64,000 bases of DNA, taken from positions 4,193,501-4,257,500 of the forward strand of contig NZ_CP039250.1 of assembly GCF_004795895.1 (NCBI RefSeq), in the 5' to 3' direction. Both the position numbers and the translations under genes were made by a program. Shown in pieces: positions 8,185 to 16,746 of the stretch. The stretch is from Sphingopyxis sp. PAMC25046. GTDB lineage: Bacteria; Pseudomonadota; Alphaproteobacteria; Sphingomonadales; Sphingomonadaceae. Within the stretch, counting starts at the first letter, position 1. Each line of letters starts with the position of its first letter. Under the pieces are notes generated by a model. It searched no databases, was not told where the DNA came from, and saw only the letters and a list, made by a program, of their open reading frames with translations.

Positions 8185-8772
8185 ATGATGAGCCCGATGT
8201 TCCGATACTTCCTTGGCTTTCAGCTTGCCGTCGACCGCGCCGGCTGGCTTGCGCGTCAATTGCCGCCCGTTTCGGGCGATCTCTTCGCCGGGCTGAAGCC
8301 GCAAAACTATCATCTCACCCTCTGCACGATCGACGAGACGTCGGTGTCCCACCCCTTCCTGCGGCAACGCGTCGCCAGCGCATTCGAAGGCGGCCTGCCC
8401 GCCGCCGCTTCGATTCCCTTTGGCCGGATCGTCAGCCGGGATGCCGGCGCCGAACTGGTCACGGTCGGGAGCACCGCTGCGATTCGCCAGCTTTACGACG
8501 ACCTTGTCGCACGACTCGCACCATATGGAATCGCGCCCTGGTATCGCCAGTCGGGCCTCCGCCCGCACATCACGCTCGGCTATGGCAAGCATGCGTTCGA
8601 CCCGGTGCCGGTCGCGTGGAACTGGACGCCGCGCGAGCTCGTCCTGATCGAAAGTCATATCGGCCACAGCCGCCACCGCGTCCTCCAGCGCTGGCAGCTC
8701 CCCGCACCCGCGCAGGGCGTTTTCGACTTCATGGACGACGCGCTGCCGCCGCCGCTGCGCTATGCGGCTTAG
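8185..8772 (+). CDS. 2H phosphoesterase / RNA 2',3'-cyclic phosphodiesterase-like
   Basis: A second 2H-superfamily protein, 195 aa. The two signature motifs are HLT at 43-45 (NYHLTL) and HIT at 128-130 (LRPHITLGYG), with the spacing of bacterial LigT/ThpR proteins and the LFAGLKP lead-in typical of them. The start has CGGAGGA just upstream, serving ATG 8185 or 8188. It converges on the OsmC gene, overlapping its stop by four bases. The cellular RNA substrate is not known. Confidence 0.82.
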   Translation: MMSPMFRYFLGFQLAVDRAGWLARQLPPVSGDLFAGLKPQNYHLTLCTIDETSVSHPFLRQRVASAFEGGLPAAASIPFGRIVSRDAGAELVTVGSTAAIRQLYDDLVARLAPYGIAPWYRQSGLRPHITLGYGKHAFDPVPVAWNWTPRELVLIESHIGHSRHRVLQRWQLPAPAQGVFDFMDDALPPPLRYAA

Positions 8773-9197
8773 CTCTCCAGGCTGTGCTCGAGCGTGATCT
8801 CGCAATCGAGCAGCTTCGACACTGGGCAATTTTTCTCGGCCTCCTCGGCGATCTTCGCGAATTCGTCGGCGCCGATCCCCGGCACTTTTCCGGTCAGCGT
8901 CAGCGCCGATTTGGTGATCGTGAAGCCGCCGTCCTGCTGCTCGAGCGTCACCGCGGCGCTCGTCTCGAGCGTGTCGCCGCTATAGCCCGCACGTGCGAGG
9001 CCGAAGGACAGCGCCATGGTGAAGCAGGCGGCATGCGCCGCGGCGATCAATTCCTCGGGATTGGTCCCCGGCTGTCCCTCGAAGCGTGTTCCGAAGCCAT
9101 AGGGTTGCTTGTCGAGCACCCCCGACTTGGTCGTGATCGATCCCTTGCCCTCCTTGCCGAAACCTTCGTAGCGGGCCGATGCGCGATTGACGGTCAT
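8769..9197 (-). CDS. osmC: OsmC-family peroxiredoxin
   Basis: A 142-aa cytosolic thiol peroxidase that reduces organic hydroperoxides. The two reactive cysteines are present, in HAACFTMAL and KNCPVSKLL, along with the N-terminal GKGSITT strand and the GTNPEELIAAAHA helix of the family. Length and motif order match OsmC rather than OhrA. It is monocistronic, converging on the 2H gene. Regulation could not be read from the short upstream gap. Confidence 0.9.
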   Translation of the reverse strand: MTVNRASARYEGFGKEGKGSITTKSGVLDKQPYGFGTRFEGQPGTNPEELIAAAHAACFTMALSFGLARAGYSGDTLETSAAVTLEQQDGGFTITKSALTLTGKVPGIGADEFAKIAEEAEKNCPVSKLLDCEITLEHSLES

Positions 9198-9268
9198 GCA
9201 ATTTCTCCTGGGTTCGATCTGGGGGTTCGAAGATATGGAACGGAAAGCCGCCCGGGACTCGGGAGGCC

Positions 9269-9472
9269 TCAGGCCGCGAGCAGCTTACGCCCCGCGCCCA
9301 CGCGCTTCCACGCCTTTTCGTGAAAGAAGAAGGCAACGGCGTTGATGCACGGCTCGATGATCGCGATCCCGCCAGCGAGTGCGACCGATCCGGTCATCAC
9401 ATAGGCGACGCTGAACCCGATCGTCAGATGGATCGAGAGGTAGGTGAGGGTCTTGATCAGGTCGGTGGGCAT
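9269..9472 (-). CDS. DUF2061 small membrane protein
   Basis: A 67-aa inner-membrane protein with two hydrophobic helices (about 10-28 and 31-49) and the family pattern KTLTYLSIHLTIGFSVAY followed by EPCINAVAFFFHEKAW. DUF2061 proteins are short, two-helix membrane proteins of unknown function. It precedes, on the same strand, the OsmC gene by 71 bases. Confidence 0.8.
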   Translation of the reverse strand: MPTDLIKTLTYLSIHLTIGFSVAYVMTGSVALAGGIAIIEPCINAVAFFFHEKAWKRVGAGRKLLAA

Positions 9473-9545
9473 GGCCCGTCTCCAGCAGCGGCGAACCCGT
9501 TCAAGTTAAGAATGATTCGCAAAGACTGCCAGTTGGAGCTTTCGT

Positions 9546-9893
9546 TCAGTCTGATCGATTATCCCGCGCCACGCCCGCCCGGTCGAGTTCGGGCCCGAGC
9601 CGCCCGCCGAGCCACATCGCCCACATCTTGAAGTCCGCGGCGAGACTCCATAGCGGATAGGTGAAGGTCGCAGGGCGGTTCTTCTCGACCCCGAAATGGG
9701 CGACCCAGGCAAAGAAATAACCCGCGACCGGTAGCGCGACAAGCCAGCCCCAACGGCCGCTCAGCACCGCTGCAACCGCAATCAGCACGACAAGGCTGGT
9801 CCCGACATAATGCAGCGCGCGCGTCGACGCCTTGCTGTGCTCACGCAGGTAAAAGGGCCAGAATTCGGCGAAACTGGTGTACAGCCGAGGCAT
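9546..9893 (-). CDS. Mpo1/DUF962-family membrane protein
   Basis: A 115-aa membrane protein of the DUF962/Mpo1 family. The yeast member is a 2-hydroxy-fatty-acid dioxygenase. Conserved histidines are visible in LREHSKASTRALHYVG and in WVAHFGVEKNRPATF, and two to three hydrophobic helices lie between and after them. The start at 9893 is chosen because the protein begins MPRLYTSFAEFWPFYL, the usual N-terminus; the longer frame adds 12 odd residues. A role in alpha-oxidation of hydroxy fatty acids, for instance from sphingolipids, is plausible but inferred. Confidence 0.78.
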   Translation of the reverse strand: MPRLYTSFAEFWPFYLREHSKASTRALHYVGTSLVVLIAVAAVLSGRWGWLVALPVAGYFFAWVAHFGVEKNRPATFTYPLWSLAADFKMWAMWLGGRLGPELDRAGVARDNRSD

Positions 9894-10026
9894 GATGACG
9901 AAGATGCGGCCGCCGGCGCGCAGCGTCAAGGCGACTATCGAAATGTCGGAACCGCCTGCTCAACCGGGATGAGTGGCCGTTCTTCATGACGAAGTGAGAA
10001 AGGAGCGGCCGCGTCCGGCCGCCGAT

Positions 10027-10581
10027 CTACAGATAATTGACGGTGAGCGTGAATGTCCCGCTGTAATTGCCCTCGGGCTGATTCGCGGGGACGGCAAGCG
10101 TGCCGCCGATATAATAGGTCTGAACACCGCTCGGCAGCAATGTCGCGCCGAGCAGCGCGATGCCGCCGCCGCTCGTGGTCGCGGCGCGCACGAGGCTGGC
10201 GGTCATCGCCGGCGCGCCGCCGCCGGCGCGCGTGAGAGTGACCGACGTGCTGCCCGACACGGTGATCAGGAATATGCCGCCGGTGCCCTGGAACATGGCG
10301 CGGCCGCCATCGTTGCCGATGAGCGTCGCGCCGCCCGCCGCACTGCGTCCGTTGGTGACAGGGTTGATCGTGACCGTGCCGCCCGCCGGTCCGCTCAGCA
10401 GCGTGCCGAAGTCGAGATCGTCGGTCTTGATCAGCGTGTTCGGCCGAACGACCGCCGCATTCGCGGTGCTGCTCATATCGGCGGCGTGCACGGTCGCGTA
10501 TGGCGCCGCGCTCGCGGCTGCCGCGGCGATAGTCAGGGCGCGAGCCGCGCTCCGACAGTGGCTGGTCCCTCGAATCCCCAC
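10027..10581 (-). CDS. Exported DUF4402 protein A
   Basis: A 184-aa exported protein. A signal peptide with a long Ala-rich core covers about residues 12-33. The rest is a DUF4402 beta-sandwich with LDFGTLL near the start, a GGTVTI strand, and the closing EGNYSGTFTLTVNYL. DUF4402 proteins resemble pilin- or spore-coat-U-like surface beta proteins. No chaperone or usher gene is adjacent. A related protein is encoded at 11037-11603, with a zinc-finger gene between them. Confidence 0.82.
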   Translation of the reverse strand: MGIRGTSHCRSAARALTIAAAAASAAPYATVHAADMSSTANAAVVRPNTLIKTDDLDFGTLLSGPAGGTVTINPVTNGRSAAGGATLIGNDGGRAMFQGTGGIFLITVSGSTSVTLTRAGGGAPAMTASLVRAATTSGGGIALLGATLLPSGVQTYYIGGTLAVPANQPEGNYSGTFTLTVNYL

Positions 10582-10702
10582 AGATTCTGCTCCTGTCTGG
10601 CACGGACTATGCCAGCGGGACCTTCATTACGGGTGGACGGGGTTGGTAAATCGGCGATTTACCAGTCGCGGCGGGCTATGTGCGCTCCGTGTTCACGCCG
10701 GC

Positions 10703-10900
10703 TCAACCTTTGTCGGCGACTCCGCCGATCAGAATGAAGCGCCGGTCGCAATAGCCGCAATCGACGAAGCCTTCGTCGGTGTCGATTTCGAGCCACACGC
10801 GCGGGTGGCCGAGCGCCGCATCGGCGAGGCCGTCGCCGGTGCCGTCGCAGGCGATGCGGGTCTTGGGCGTGCGGATCGTTTCGGGTGCGGGCTGGGTCAT
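10703..10900 (-). CDS. NDUFS6-like zinc-finger protein
   Basis: A 65-aa protein with the zf-CHCC pattern: an early Cys in RIACDG, a His in GHPRV and the paired cysteines in VDCGYCDRRF. It is homologous to the C-terminal zinc-binding domain of the mitochondrial complex I accessory subunit NDUFS6, a small protein widespread in alphaproteobacteria. The start at 10900 (MTQPAPET) is chosen over an Arg-rich upstream extension. It lies between two DUF4402 genes but has no evident functional link with them. Confidence 0.85.
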   Translation of the reverse strand: MTQPAPETIRTPKTRIACDGTGDGLADAALGHPRVWLEIDTDEGFVDCGYCDRRFILIGGVADKG

Positions 10901-10965
10901 CGACCGCGCCCATAGCAAGGCCGCGAAGGCTCGGCAATCGGGTCTGCGCATGGAGTGAGGGCCAT

Positions 10966-11018
10966 GACGGCACCGGTGCAAGCCCCCGTCCGGGTGCCAG
11001 TGGTCCCCCGGTGCCGTC
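10966..11018. repeat. Long inverted repeat downstream of DUF4402 B
   Basis: Perfect 11-base arms gacggcaccgg (10966-10976) and ccggtgccgtc (11008-11018) flank a 31-base GC-rich loop. It sits immediately beyond the stop of the DUF4402 gene on the minus strand. It could end transcription, although there is no T-run, or form an mRNA 3' structure. Confidence 0.6.
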
Positions 11019-11036
11019 TTCCCCCCACAGGAAAGC

Positions 11037-11603
11037 CTAAAGATAGTTCAAGGTGATCGTGAAGGTGCCGCTGTATTCGCCCGGCACCTGGTTCGCGCCG
11101 ACCTCGAGCGTCGCCCCGACCGGGAAATTGTAGTTGCCGAGCGGCGAGGTGATACGGAAGCGGGTCGGCGACGTCGACAGGATCGCGGTCGGCGTGCTGC
11201 CGATCTCGAAATTGCGAACGCGCATCCGCGTGCCCGGCCCGGTGATCCAGATGCTGTTCGATCCCAGCGAGATGTTGACCTGGCGATTGAAGCTGCCGAG
11301 CCCGGCGAAGCGCGCGGGCTCGCCGCCATCGCCCGCGAGCGTCACGCCGCCGGTTCGGCTCCGCGATCCGTCGGGCGCGATCGTGACGGTCCCCGCGGCA
11401 TTCGACGGAATGATGTCGCCGAAGTCGAGGTCGTTCACCTTGAAGAAGGAAAGCGGGCGAAGCACAATGGCTTCGGCCTCGCCCTGCGCGCCCGCCTGCG
11501 CCTGTACCGGCGAGGTGACGCCGGGCGCGATGAAGAGCGCGAATGCGATGAGGCCGCGCTGCAAACGCAGCGGGCGAAAGATGTGACTGGTCCCCACAGG
11601 CAT
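11037..11603 (-). CDS. Exported DUF4402 protein B
   Basis: A 188-aa exported protein with a signal peptide (hydrophobic core about residues 17-33, cleavage near VQAQA) and a DUF4402 beta domain. The domain has VNDLDFGDIIPSNAAGTVTI, a GGVTLAGDGGEPARF segment, and the closing PGEYSGTFTITLNYL shared with protein A at 10027-10581. The two are diverged tandem paralogues. It is divergent from the ABC ATPase gene. A surface or fimbrial role is possible but not shown. Confidence 0.82.
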   Translation of the reverse strand: MPVGTSHIFRPLRLQRGLIAFALFIAPGVTSPVQAQAGAQGEAEAIVLRPLSFFKVNDLDFGDIIPSNAAGTVTIAPDGSRSRTGGVTLAGDGGEPARFAGLGSFNRQVNISLGSNSIWITGPGTRMRVRNFEIGSTPTAILSTSPTRFRITSPLGNYNFPVGATLEVGANQVPGEYSGTFTITLNYL

Positions 11604-11709
11604 CGTTCTAGCGGCGAGTTTCCAATTTAGCGTTAACGCATGGGTCAGCAGAAAATCTATCGGCGATCATGGCTTTCGCATGGGCTGGCGCGCGGCTATG
11701 CAGGCCGCC

Positions 11710-12630
11710 ATGAGTGAAGCCGCCATCCGCATCGACGCCGTCTCCAAACGCTATGCCGGCGGCAAGCAGGCGCTCGACAATGTCAGTTTCGATGTCCCGC
11801 GTGGGGCAATCTTCGGGCTGCTCGGGCCGAACGGAGCGGGCAAGTCGACGCTGATCAATATCCTCGCGGGGCTGGTCAACAAGACGAGCGGGTCGGCGAG
11901 CATCTGGGGCTTCGACATCGACGCCGATCCGCGCAACGCCAAATATTCGATCGGCATCGTGCCGCAGGAGATCGTCTTCGATCCCTTTTTCACGCCGTTT
12001 GAGACGCTCGAGAATCAGGCAGGCCTCTATGGCGTGCCGAAGGACAGGCGCATTTCGGACGATCTGCTCGCCGCTGTGCACCTCAGCGACAAGCGCGACG
12101 CTTATGCGCGCACGCTCTCGGGGGGCATGAAGCGCCGCCTGCTCGTCGCGAAAGCCATGGTCCATTCGCCGCCGATCATCGTCCTCGACGAACCGACCGC
12201 AGGGGTCGATATCGAGCTCAGGCAACAGCTTTGGGAATATGTTCAGAGCCTCAACGACCGCGGCGTCACCGTGGTGCTGACGACCCACTATCTGGAGGAA
12301 GCCGAAGAGCTTTGCGACCGGATCGCGATCATCAACCATGGCAAGCTGATCGCGAACAAGCCGACGCGCGAACTGGTCGACATGGCGCGCGAGAAGATCG
12401 TCGTCGTGACGCTCGACGCCGATGTCACGGTACTACCGACGCATCCGGCGTTCGAAAAGGTCGAGCGTGACGGGACGCGCGGGCTCGCGATCAGCTATAA
12501 CAAGGACCGGATGAACGCGGGCGAAGTGCTCGCGGCGGTGAACGCGATGGGGCACGGCATCGTCGATGTTTCGACGCGCGAGGCCGACCTTGAGGACGTC
12601 TTCCTCAACCTGACGCGCAGCGCGGCCTGA
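11710..12630 (+). CDS. ABC-2 type transporter ATP-binding protein
   Basis: A 306-aa cytosolic ATPase of the ABC-2 (CcmA/NodI/DrrA-like) class. Walker A is GPNGAGKST near residue 40, the signature is LSGGMKRRL, Walker B is IIVLDEPTAGVD, and the switch His is in LTTHYLEEAEEL. The C-terminal domain of about 80 residues is typical of export-type subunits. The start at 11710 (MSEAAIRID) is chosen over an upstream ATG that would add 10 atypical residues. No permease gene is adjacent, so its membrane partner must lie elsewhere. Confidence 0.88.
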   Translation: MSEAAIRIDAVSKRYAGGKQALDNVSFDVPRGAIFGLLGPNGAGKSTLINILAGLVNKTSGSASIWGFDIDADPRNAKYSIGIVPQEIVFDPFFTPFETLENQAGLYGVPKDRRISDDLLAAVHLSDKRDAYARTLSGGMKRRLLVAKAMVHSPPIIVLDEPTAGVDIELRQQLWEYVQSLNDRGVTVVLTTHYLEEAEELCDRIAIINHGKLIANKPTRELVDMAREKIVVVTLDADVTVLPTHPAFEKVERDGTRGLAISYNKDRMNAGEVLAAVNAMGHGIVDVSTREADLEDVFLNLTRSAA

Positions 12631-12633
12631 GGC

Positions 12634-13542
12634 TCAGCGCCGGTAGCGCGCGAAAAAGCCCCACATCGCCTCATTGTCGGCGACCCATTCGTGGCCGCGA
12701 CCCTGGACGATACGCCCTGCGACGCGCGCGTTGCCGAGGCAGTTCGAATAGATTTGCTCTTCGGCGGTCTCGGACACGGGGACGGTTTCGGGACCGGTGC
12801 TGCAGCGATCGAGTTCGGCCCAGCGCGCGAGCGCGGTCGCCATCGAATATTGCCAATAGCCCGCACCGCCGCCCGCTACGGGGTTGGTCGTGTCGTCGCT
12901 GCCCGCAAAGGCATAGACCGGAATCGCCTTCTTCGGCTGACAGGTTGCGGGGTCGGGGCGCTGCGGATCGCCGGGTGAAGGATTGCCGGCGCGAAGCCCG
13001 ACGACGGGTGCGATCGCCGCGAAGCGATCCGACGCTACGCAGCCGAGCCAGGAGGTCATGCGCCCGCCGCCCGACAGACCCGTCGCGTAGACACGCTCTT
13101 CATCGATGCAAGTCTGCGCGGCAAGCCAGTCGATCGCGGCGGTCAGATAGGCGACGTCGTCGGGATCGTCGGCGGTCGGCACCGCACCGGTGACGGTCGG
13201 CACGCCGGGGATGTTCCAGACGAAGCCCTTGCCGGCGGGAATGCCGGCGTCGGGCGCCGCGAGCAGAAAGCCGTGATGGTCGGAGGTCGCGGCTAGCCCC
13301 GAATGGCGTAGCATTTCCTGCCCATTTCCGGTGCTGCCGTGGAGAAGGAAGACGAGCGGCAGATCGCGGATGCGACGCACCCCGACGGGAATATGAATCA
13401 GCATCGAACGCCCGGTGTCCCCGACCGCGACGCGCTGCGTCGTTCCCGGTGCGCCGAGGGTGCAGCCGGGCGCGGCCAGTGCGGGCGCGCCGAAACCGAG
13501 AACCGCGATCAGGGCGACGGCGAGGATGCGAAACAGGGACAG
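12634..13542 (-). CDS. Exported PHB-depolymerase/LpqC-type esterase
   Basis: A secreted or periplasmic alpha/beta hydrolase of about 302 aa. The nucleophile motif is GLSGGGRM with the serine, FLLHGSTGNG forms the oxyanion region, an Asp is in AGSDDT, and the His is in GRGHEW. This matches poly(3-hydroxybutyrate) depolymerase/feruloyl-esterase-type exported enzymes. The first ATG in frame (13404) lacks the signal peptide, whereas the frame runs on upstream through a good one (FRILAVALIAVLGFGAPALA). Only a CTG (13542-13540) behind AAGGAGA is available as a start there. The start is therefore inferred. Confidence 0.75.
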   Translation of the reverse strand: MSLFRILAVALIAVLGFGAPALAAPGCTLGAPGTTQRVAVGDTGRSMLIHIPVGVRRIRDLPLVFLLHGSTGNGQEMLRHSGLAATSDHHGFLLAAPDAGIPAGKGFVWNIPGVPTVTGAVPTADDPDDVAYLTAAIDWLAAQTCIDEERVYATGLSGGGRMTSWLGCVASDRFAAIAPVVGLRAGNPSPGDPQRPDPATCQPKKAIPVYAFAGSDDTTNPVAGGGAGYWQYSMATALARWAELDRCSTGPETVPVSETAEEQIYSNCLGNARVAGRIVQGRGHEWVADNEAMWGFFARYRR

Positions 13543-13664
13543 GGGCCTTCTCCTTCGCGGCTTTGCTAGGCGGCGAGGGCGGTTGCGGCAAGGGCGCGCA
13601 TCGAATTGAACCGCCGCCGCTTTCGCGTATAGGTGCGCGCACCGACGGCCGATAGGAGCCTGCC

Positions 13665-15251
13665 TTGTCCACCGAAATACAGCATGACGTCATCATCATT
13701 GGCTCGGGCGCCGCGGGGCTGACCGCCGCGATCGCGCTCGCCGATCATTGCCGCGTGCTCGTGCTGGCGAAGGGCGAGCTGACCGGCGGATCGACCGCGT
13801 GGGCGCAGGGCGGGATCGCGGCGGTGCTCGATGCGGGCGACACCTTCGAGAATCATATCGATGACACGATGATCGCGGGCGGCGGGCTCAACCGGCGCGA
13901 GACGGTCGAGTTCGTCGTCGAGAATGCGCCGCACGCGATCGAACGGCTCGTCGAAATGGGCGTCCCCTTCAACAAGGACGCCGAGGCGCTGCACCTGACG
14001 CGCGAGGGTGGGCATTCGCACCGCCGTATCGTCCATGTCGACGACGCGACCGGCTGGGCGGTGCAGGCGGCTTTATTGAAGACCGCGGAAGCGCATCCGA
14101 ACATCACGCTCCTCCCGGGGCAGGCGTGCATCGACCTGATCACCGGCCGTCACGAGGAGCGTTATTCGGGCTCGGGGCGCGTGTGGGGCGTCTATGCGCT
14201 CGACGAGACGAGCGGCAAGGTCCACGCGCATGTCGGCCGCGCGACGATCCTCGCGAGCGGGGGGGCGGGGCGCGTGTACCAGTTCTCCACGGCGCCGCGC
14301 GGCGCGACCGGCGACGGCATCGCGATGGCCTGGCGCGCGGGCTGCCGCGTCTCGAACATGGAGATGATGCAGTTTCACCCGACCTGCCTCTACAATCTCG
14401 ACGTCAAGAATTTCCTGATCACCGAGGCGGTGCGCGGCGAAGGCGGCATATTGAAGCACCCCGTCACGGGGCATCGTTATATGCCCGATTATGACGCGCG
14501 TGCCGAACTCGCGCCGCGCGACATCGTCGCGCGCGCGAACGACGACCAGATCAAGCGTTATGGCCTCGACTATGTCCATCTCGACATCAGTCATCAGGAC
14601 CCCGATTTTGTCGCGGGCCATTTCCCGAACATTTACGAGAAGCTGCTGACGCTCGGGATCGACATGACCAAGCAGCCGATCCCTGTGGTGCCCGCGCAGC
14701 ATTATACCTGCGGCGGGGTGCTGATCGACCTCGACGGCCGCACCGATCTGCCGGGGCTTTACGCGGCGGGCGAATGCACCGAGAGCGGGCTCCACGGCGC
14801 CAATCGCCTCGCGTCGAATAGCCTGCTCGAATGCTTCGTGTTCGGCGAGGCTGCGGCGAAGGACATCATCGCGCGCTGGGACCGGCTCGAACCGCCGCCC
14901 GCGATCCGGCCGTGGGATGAAAGCCGCGTCACGGATTCGGACGAAGAGGTGGTGATCAAGCAGAACTGGACCGAAATCCGCCGCTTCATGTGGAATTATG
15001 TCGGCATCGTCCGCACGACCAAAAGGCTCGAACGCGCGCAGCACCGAATCAAGATGCTGACGGGCGAGGTTGGCGACTATTACGGCCATTTCCGCGTCAC
15101 GACCGACCTGATCGAGCTTCGAAACCTGTTGCAATGCGCCGAGCTGATCGTGCGCAGCGCGCTCCACCGCAAGGAAAGCCGCGGGCTGCACTATACGCTC
15201 GACTATCCCGACATGCTGGCGCACCCGGTCGATACGGTGCTGGTGCCTTAA
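13665..15251 (+). CDS. nadB: L-aspartate oxidase
   Basis: This FAD enzyme oxidises L-aspartate to iminoaspartate, the first step of de novo NAD synthesis. The 528-aa protein has an N-terminal dinucleotide-binding motif (IIIGSGAAGLTAA), GGSTAWAQGGIAA, the active-site stretch HTREGGHSHRRI, and the FAD C-terminal block CTESGLHGANRLASNSLLE. A TTG start is used, preceded by AGGAG. nadA and nadC are not adjacent. It is divergent from the esterase gene and its stop overlaps that of the next gene by four bases. Confidence 0.95.
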   Translation: MSTEIQHDVIIIGSGAAGLTAAIALADHCRVLVLAKGELTGGSTAWAQGGIAAVLDAGDTFENHIDDTMIAGGGLNRRETVEFVVENAPHAIERLVEMGVPFNKDAEALHLTREGGHSHRRIVHVDDATGWAVQAALLKTAEAHPNITLLPGQACIDLITGRHEERYSGSGRVWGVYALDETSGKVHAHVGRATILASGGAGRVYQFSTAPRGATGDGIAMAWRAGCRVSNMEMMQFHPTCLYNLDVKNFLITEAVRGEGGILKHPVTGHRYMPDYDARAELAPRDIVARANDDQIKRYGLDYVHLDISHQDPDFVAGHFPNIYEKLLTLGIDMTKQPIPVVPAQHYTCGGVLIDLDGRTDLPGLYAAGECTESGLHGANRLASNSLLECFVFGEAAAKDIIARWDRLEPPPAIRPWDESRVTDSDEEVVIKQNWTEIRRFMWNYVGIVRTTKRLERAQHRIKMLTGEVGDYYGHFRVTTDLIELRNLLQCAELIVRSALHRKESRGLHYTLDYPDMLAHPVDTVLVP

Positions 15252-15493
15252 CCACCGATCCCGAGCAGGCGGCCTGCCAGAATCAGCACGATCGCGCCGA
15301 TCACCGAGGCGAGGCAGCCCGCGCGGCTGAAATCGCCGCGGCCGCGCGAGGTGGCGAGCCCCGCGAGCAGCGAGCCGCCGATGCCGAGCAGGATCGTCGC
15401 GATCCACCCCATCTCGACCGCGCCGGGATAGAAGAAGCGCGCGAGCGCGCCGATGATGAGGCCCGAGATGATCGCGCCGATGATGTTGATCAT
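15248..15493 (-). CDS. GlsB/YeaQ/YmgE-family stress membrane protein
   Basis: An 81-aa inner-membrane protein with the glycine-rich three-helix pattern of the transglycosylase-associated (YeaQ/YmgE/GlsB) family: IIGAIISGLIIGALARFF, IATILLGIGGSLLAG, and a last hydrophobic helix ending in GG. Members are stress-induced in many bacteria, with unclear function. The start at 15493 overlaps the stop of the upstream amidohydrolase by four bases, suggesting co-translation. Confidence 0.85.
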   Translation of the reverse strand: MINIIGAIISGLIIGALARFFYPGAVEMGWIATILLGIGGSLLAGLATSRGRGDFSRAGCLASVIGAIVLILAGRLLGIGG

Positions 15494-16695
15494 GCGTTGA
15501 ACCCCTCGTTCAGGAACCGCTCGGCGAGCGCCGCGTGCAGCGCGGCGCCACGCGCCATCACCTTTTCGTCGAGCACCATATGGTTCGAATGCAGCCCGCA
15601 GCACTGGCGCCAGTCGCTGCCCGCCTCACTCGCGCCGAGCCAGAACATCGCGCCCGGCACTTTTTCGAGCACATAGGAGAAATCCTCGGCACCCATCACC
15701 GGATTCTCCATCGTTAGCCAGGCCTCTTCGCCGAATGTCGCCTCGACGACCGACTGACCGAACGCCACCGCGCGTGCATCGCAGATCGTCACTGGGAAGC
15801 CTTCCTCGATCGTCACCTCGGCGGCGCATCCATGCGCTTCGGCGATCGCGGGGGCAAGGCGCTTCAGTTCGCGCGCGACCATCGCTCGGCGTTCGGGCGA
15901 CAGCGTGCGGATCGTGCCGAGCATCTCGGCACTTTCGGGGATGATATTATTGGTCGTCCCTGCCGCGATCTTTGCGATGGTGACGACCGCGGGGTCGAAA
16001 ACCGAAACGCGGCGCGTGACCATCGCCTGGATTGCGGTGACGATCGAACAAGCGACGGGGATCGGGTCGATGCTGTCGTGCGGCATCGACGCGTGCCCGC
16101 CCGCGCCCTTGATTGTGATCGAGAGGACGTCGGACGAGGCGAGCAGCGGCCCCGCGCGCCCCGCGAAAATCCCGTGCGGCGCGTTGGGCATGATGTGGAG
16201 TGCGAAGGCTGCGTCAGGCAGCGGATCGATGATCCCGTCGTCGAGCATGAAGCGCGCGCCATGATAGCCCTCCTCGCCCGGCTGGAACATGAACATCACC
16301 GTGCCCGGCAATCGGTCGCGTGCGGCGCACAGCAGCCTCGCGGCGCCGACGAGCATCGCGACATGCGTGTCGTGCCCGCACGCGTGCATCGCGCCGCTGA
16401 TCTCCGACGAGAAATCGAGCCCGGTCTCTTCGAGCAAAGGCAGCGCATCCATATCGCCGCGCAGCAGCACGGTGCGCCCGTTCGCAGGGCCGCGAAGGAT
16501 CGCGATCAGCCCGGTCGTCGACGGCCCCTCGCGGAATTCGAGCGGCAGCCCGGCGAGCGCATCCTTGATCTTCGCGAGCGTCTTCGGGTTCTGCAGGCCC
16601 AATTCGGGCTCGCGATGGATCGCGCGGCGGAGGTCGATGAGGTCGTCGAGGAGATTATCGGCCTCGGCGGGCCAGCTCCTATTGGCTAAATTCAT
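15490..16695 (-). CDS. M20-family amidohydrolase / aminoacylase
   Basis: A 401-aa metal-dependent hydrolase of the M20D group, which cleaves N-acyl amino acids or related amides. Metal and catalytic blocks are GDMDALPL, HACGHDTHVAM, QPGEEGYHGA with the catalytic Glu, and the late H in GLHSNHMV. The dimerisation-domain strand GHASMPH is present. The start at 16695 (MNLANRS) has AGGAAA upstream. No signal peptide, so it is cytosolic. It is followed by a GlsB-type gene that overlaps it, and preceded on the same strand by a permease gene 51 bases away. A peptide or acyl-amino-acid catabolic role is suggested. Confidence 0.85.
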   Translation of the reverse strand: MNLANRSWPAEADNLLDDLIDLRRAIHREPELGLQNPKTLAKIKDALAGLPLEFREGPSTTGLIAILRGPANGRTVLLRGDMDALPLLEETGLDFSSEISGAMHACGHDTHVAMLVGAARLLCAARDRLPGTVMFMFQPGEEGYHGARFMLDDGIIDPLPDAAFALHIMPNAPHGIFAGRAGPLLASSDVLSITIKGAGGHASMPHDSIDPIPVACSIVTAIQAMVTRRVSVFDPAVVTIAKIAAGTTNNIIPESAEMLGTIRTLSPERRAMVARELKRLAPAIAEAHGCAAEVTIEEGFPVTICDARAVAFGQSVVEATFGEEAWLTMENPVMGAEDFSYVLEKVPGAMFWLGASEAGSDWRQCCGLHSNHMVLDEKVMARGAALHAALAERFLNEGFNA

Positions 16696-16746
16696 TGAAT
16701 TTTCCTCGGTTGGATCGGGCAAAGCTAGTCAATGGCCGGCGACTTG

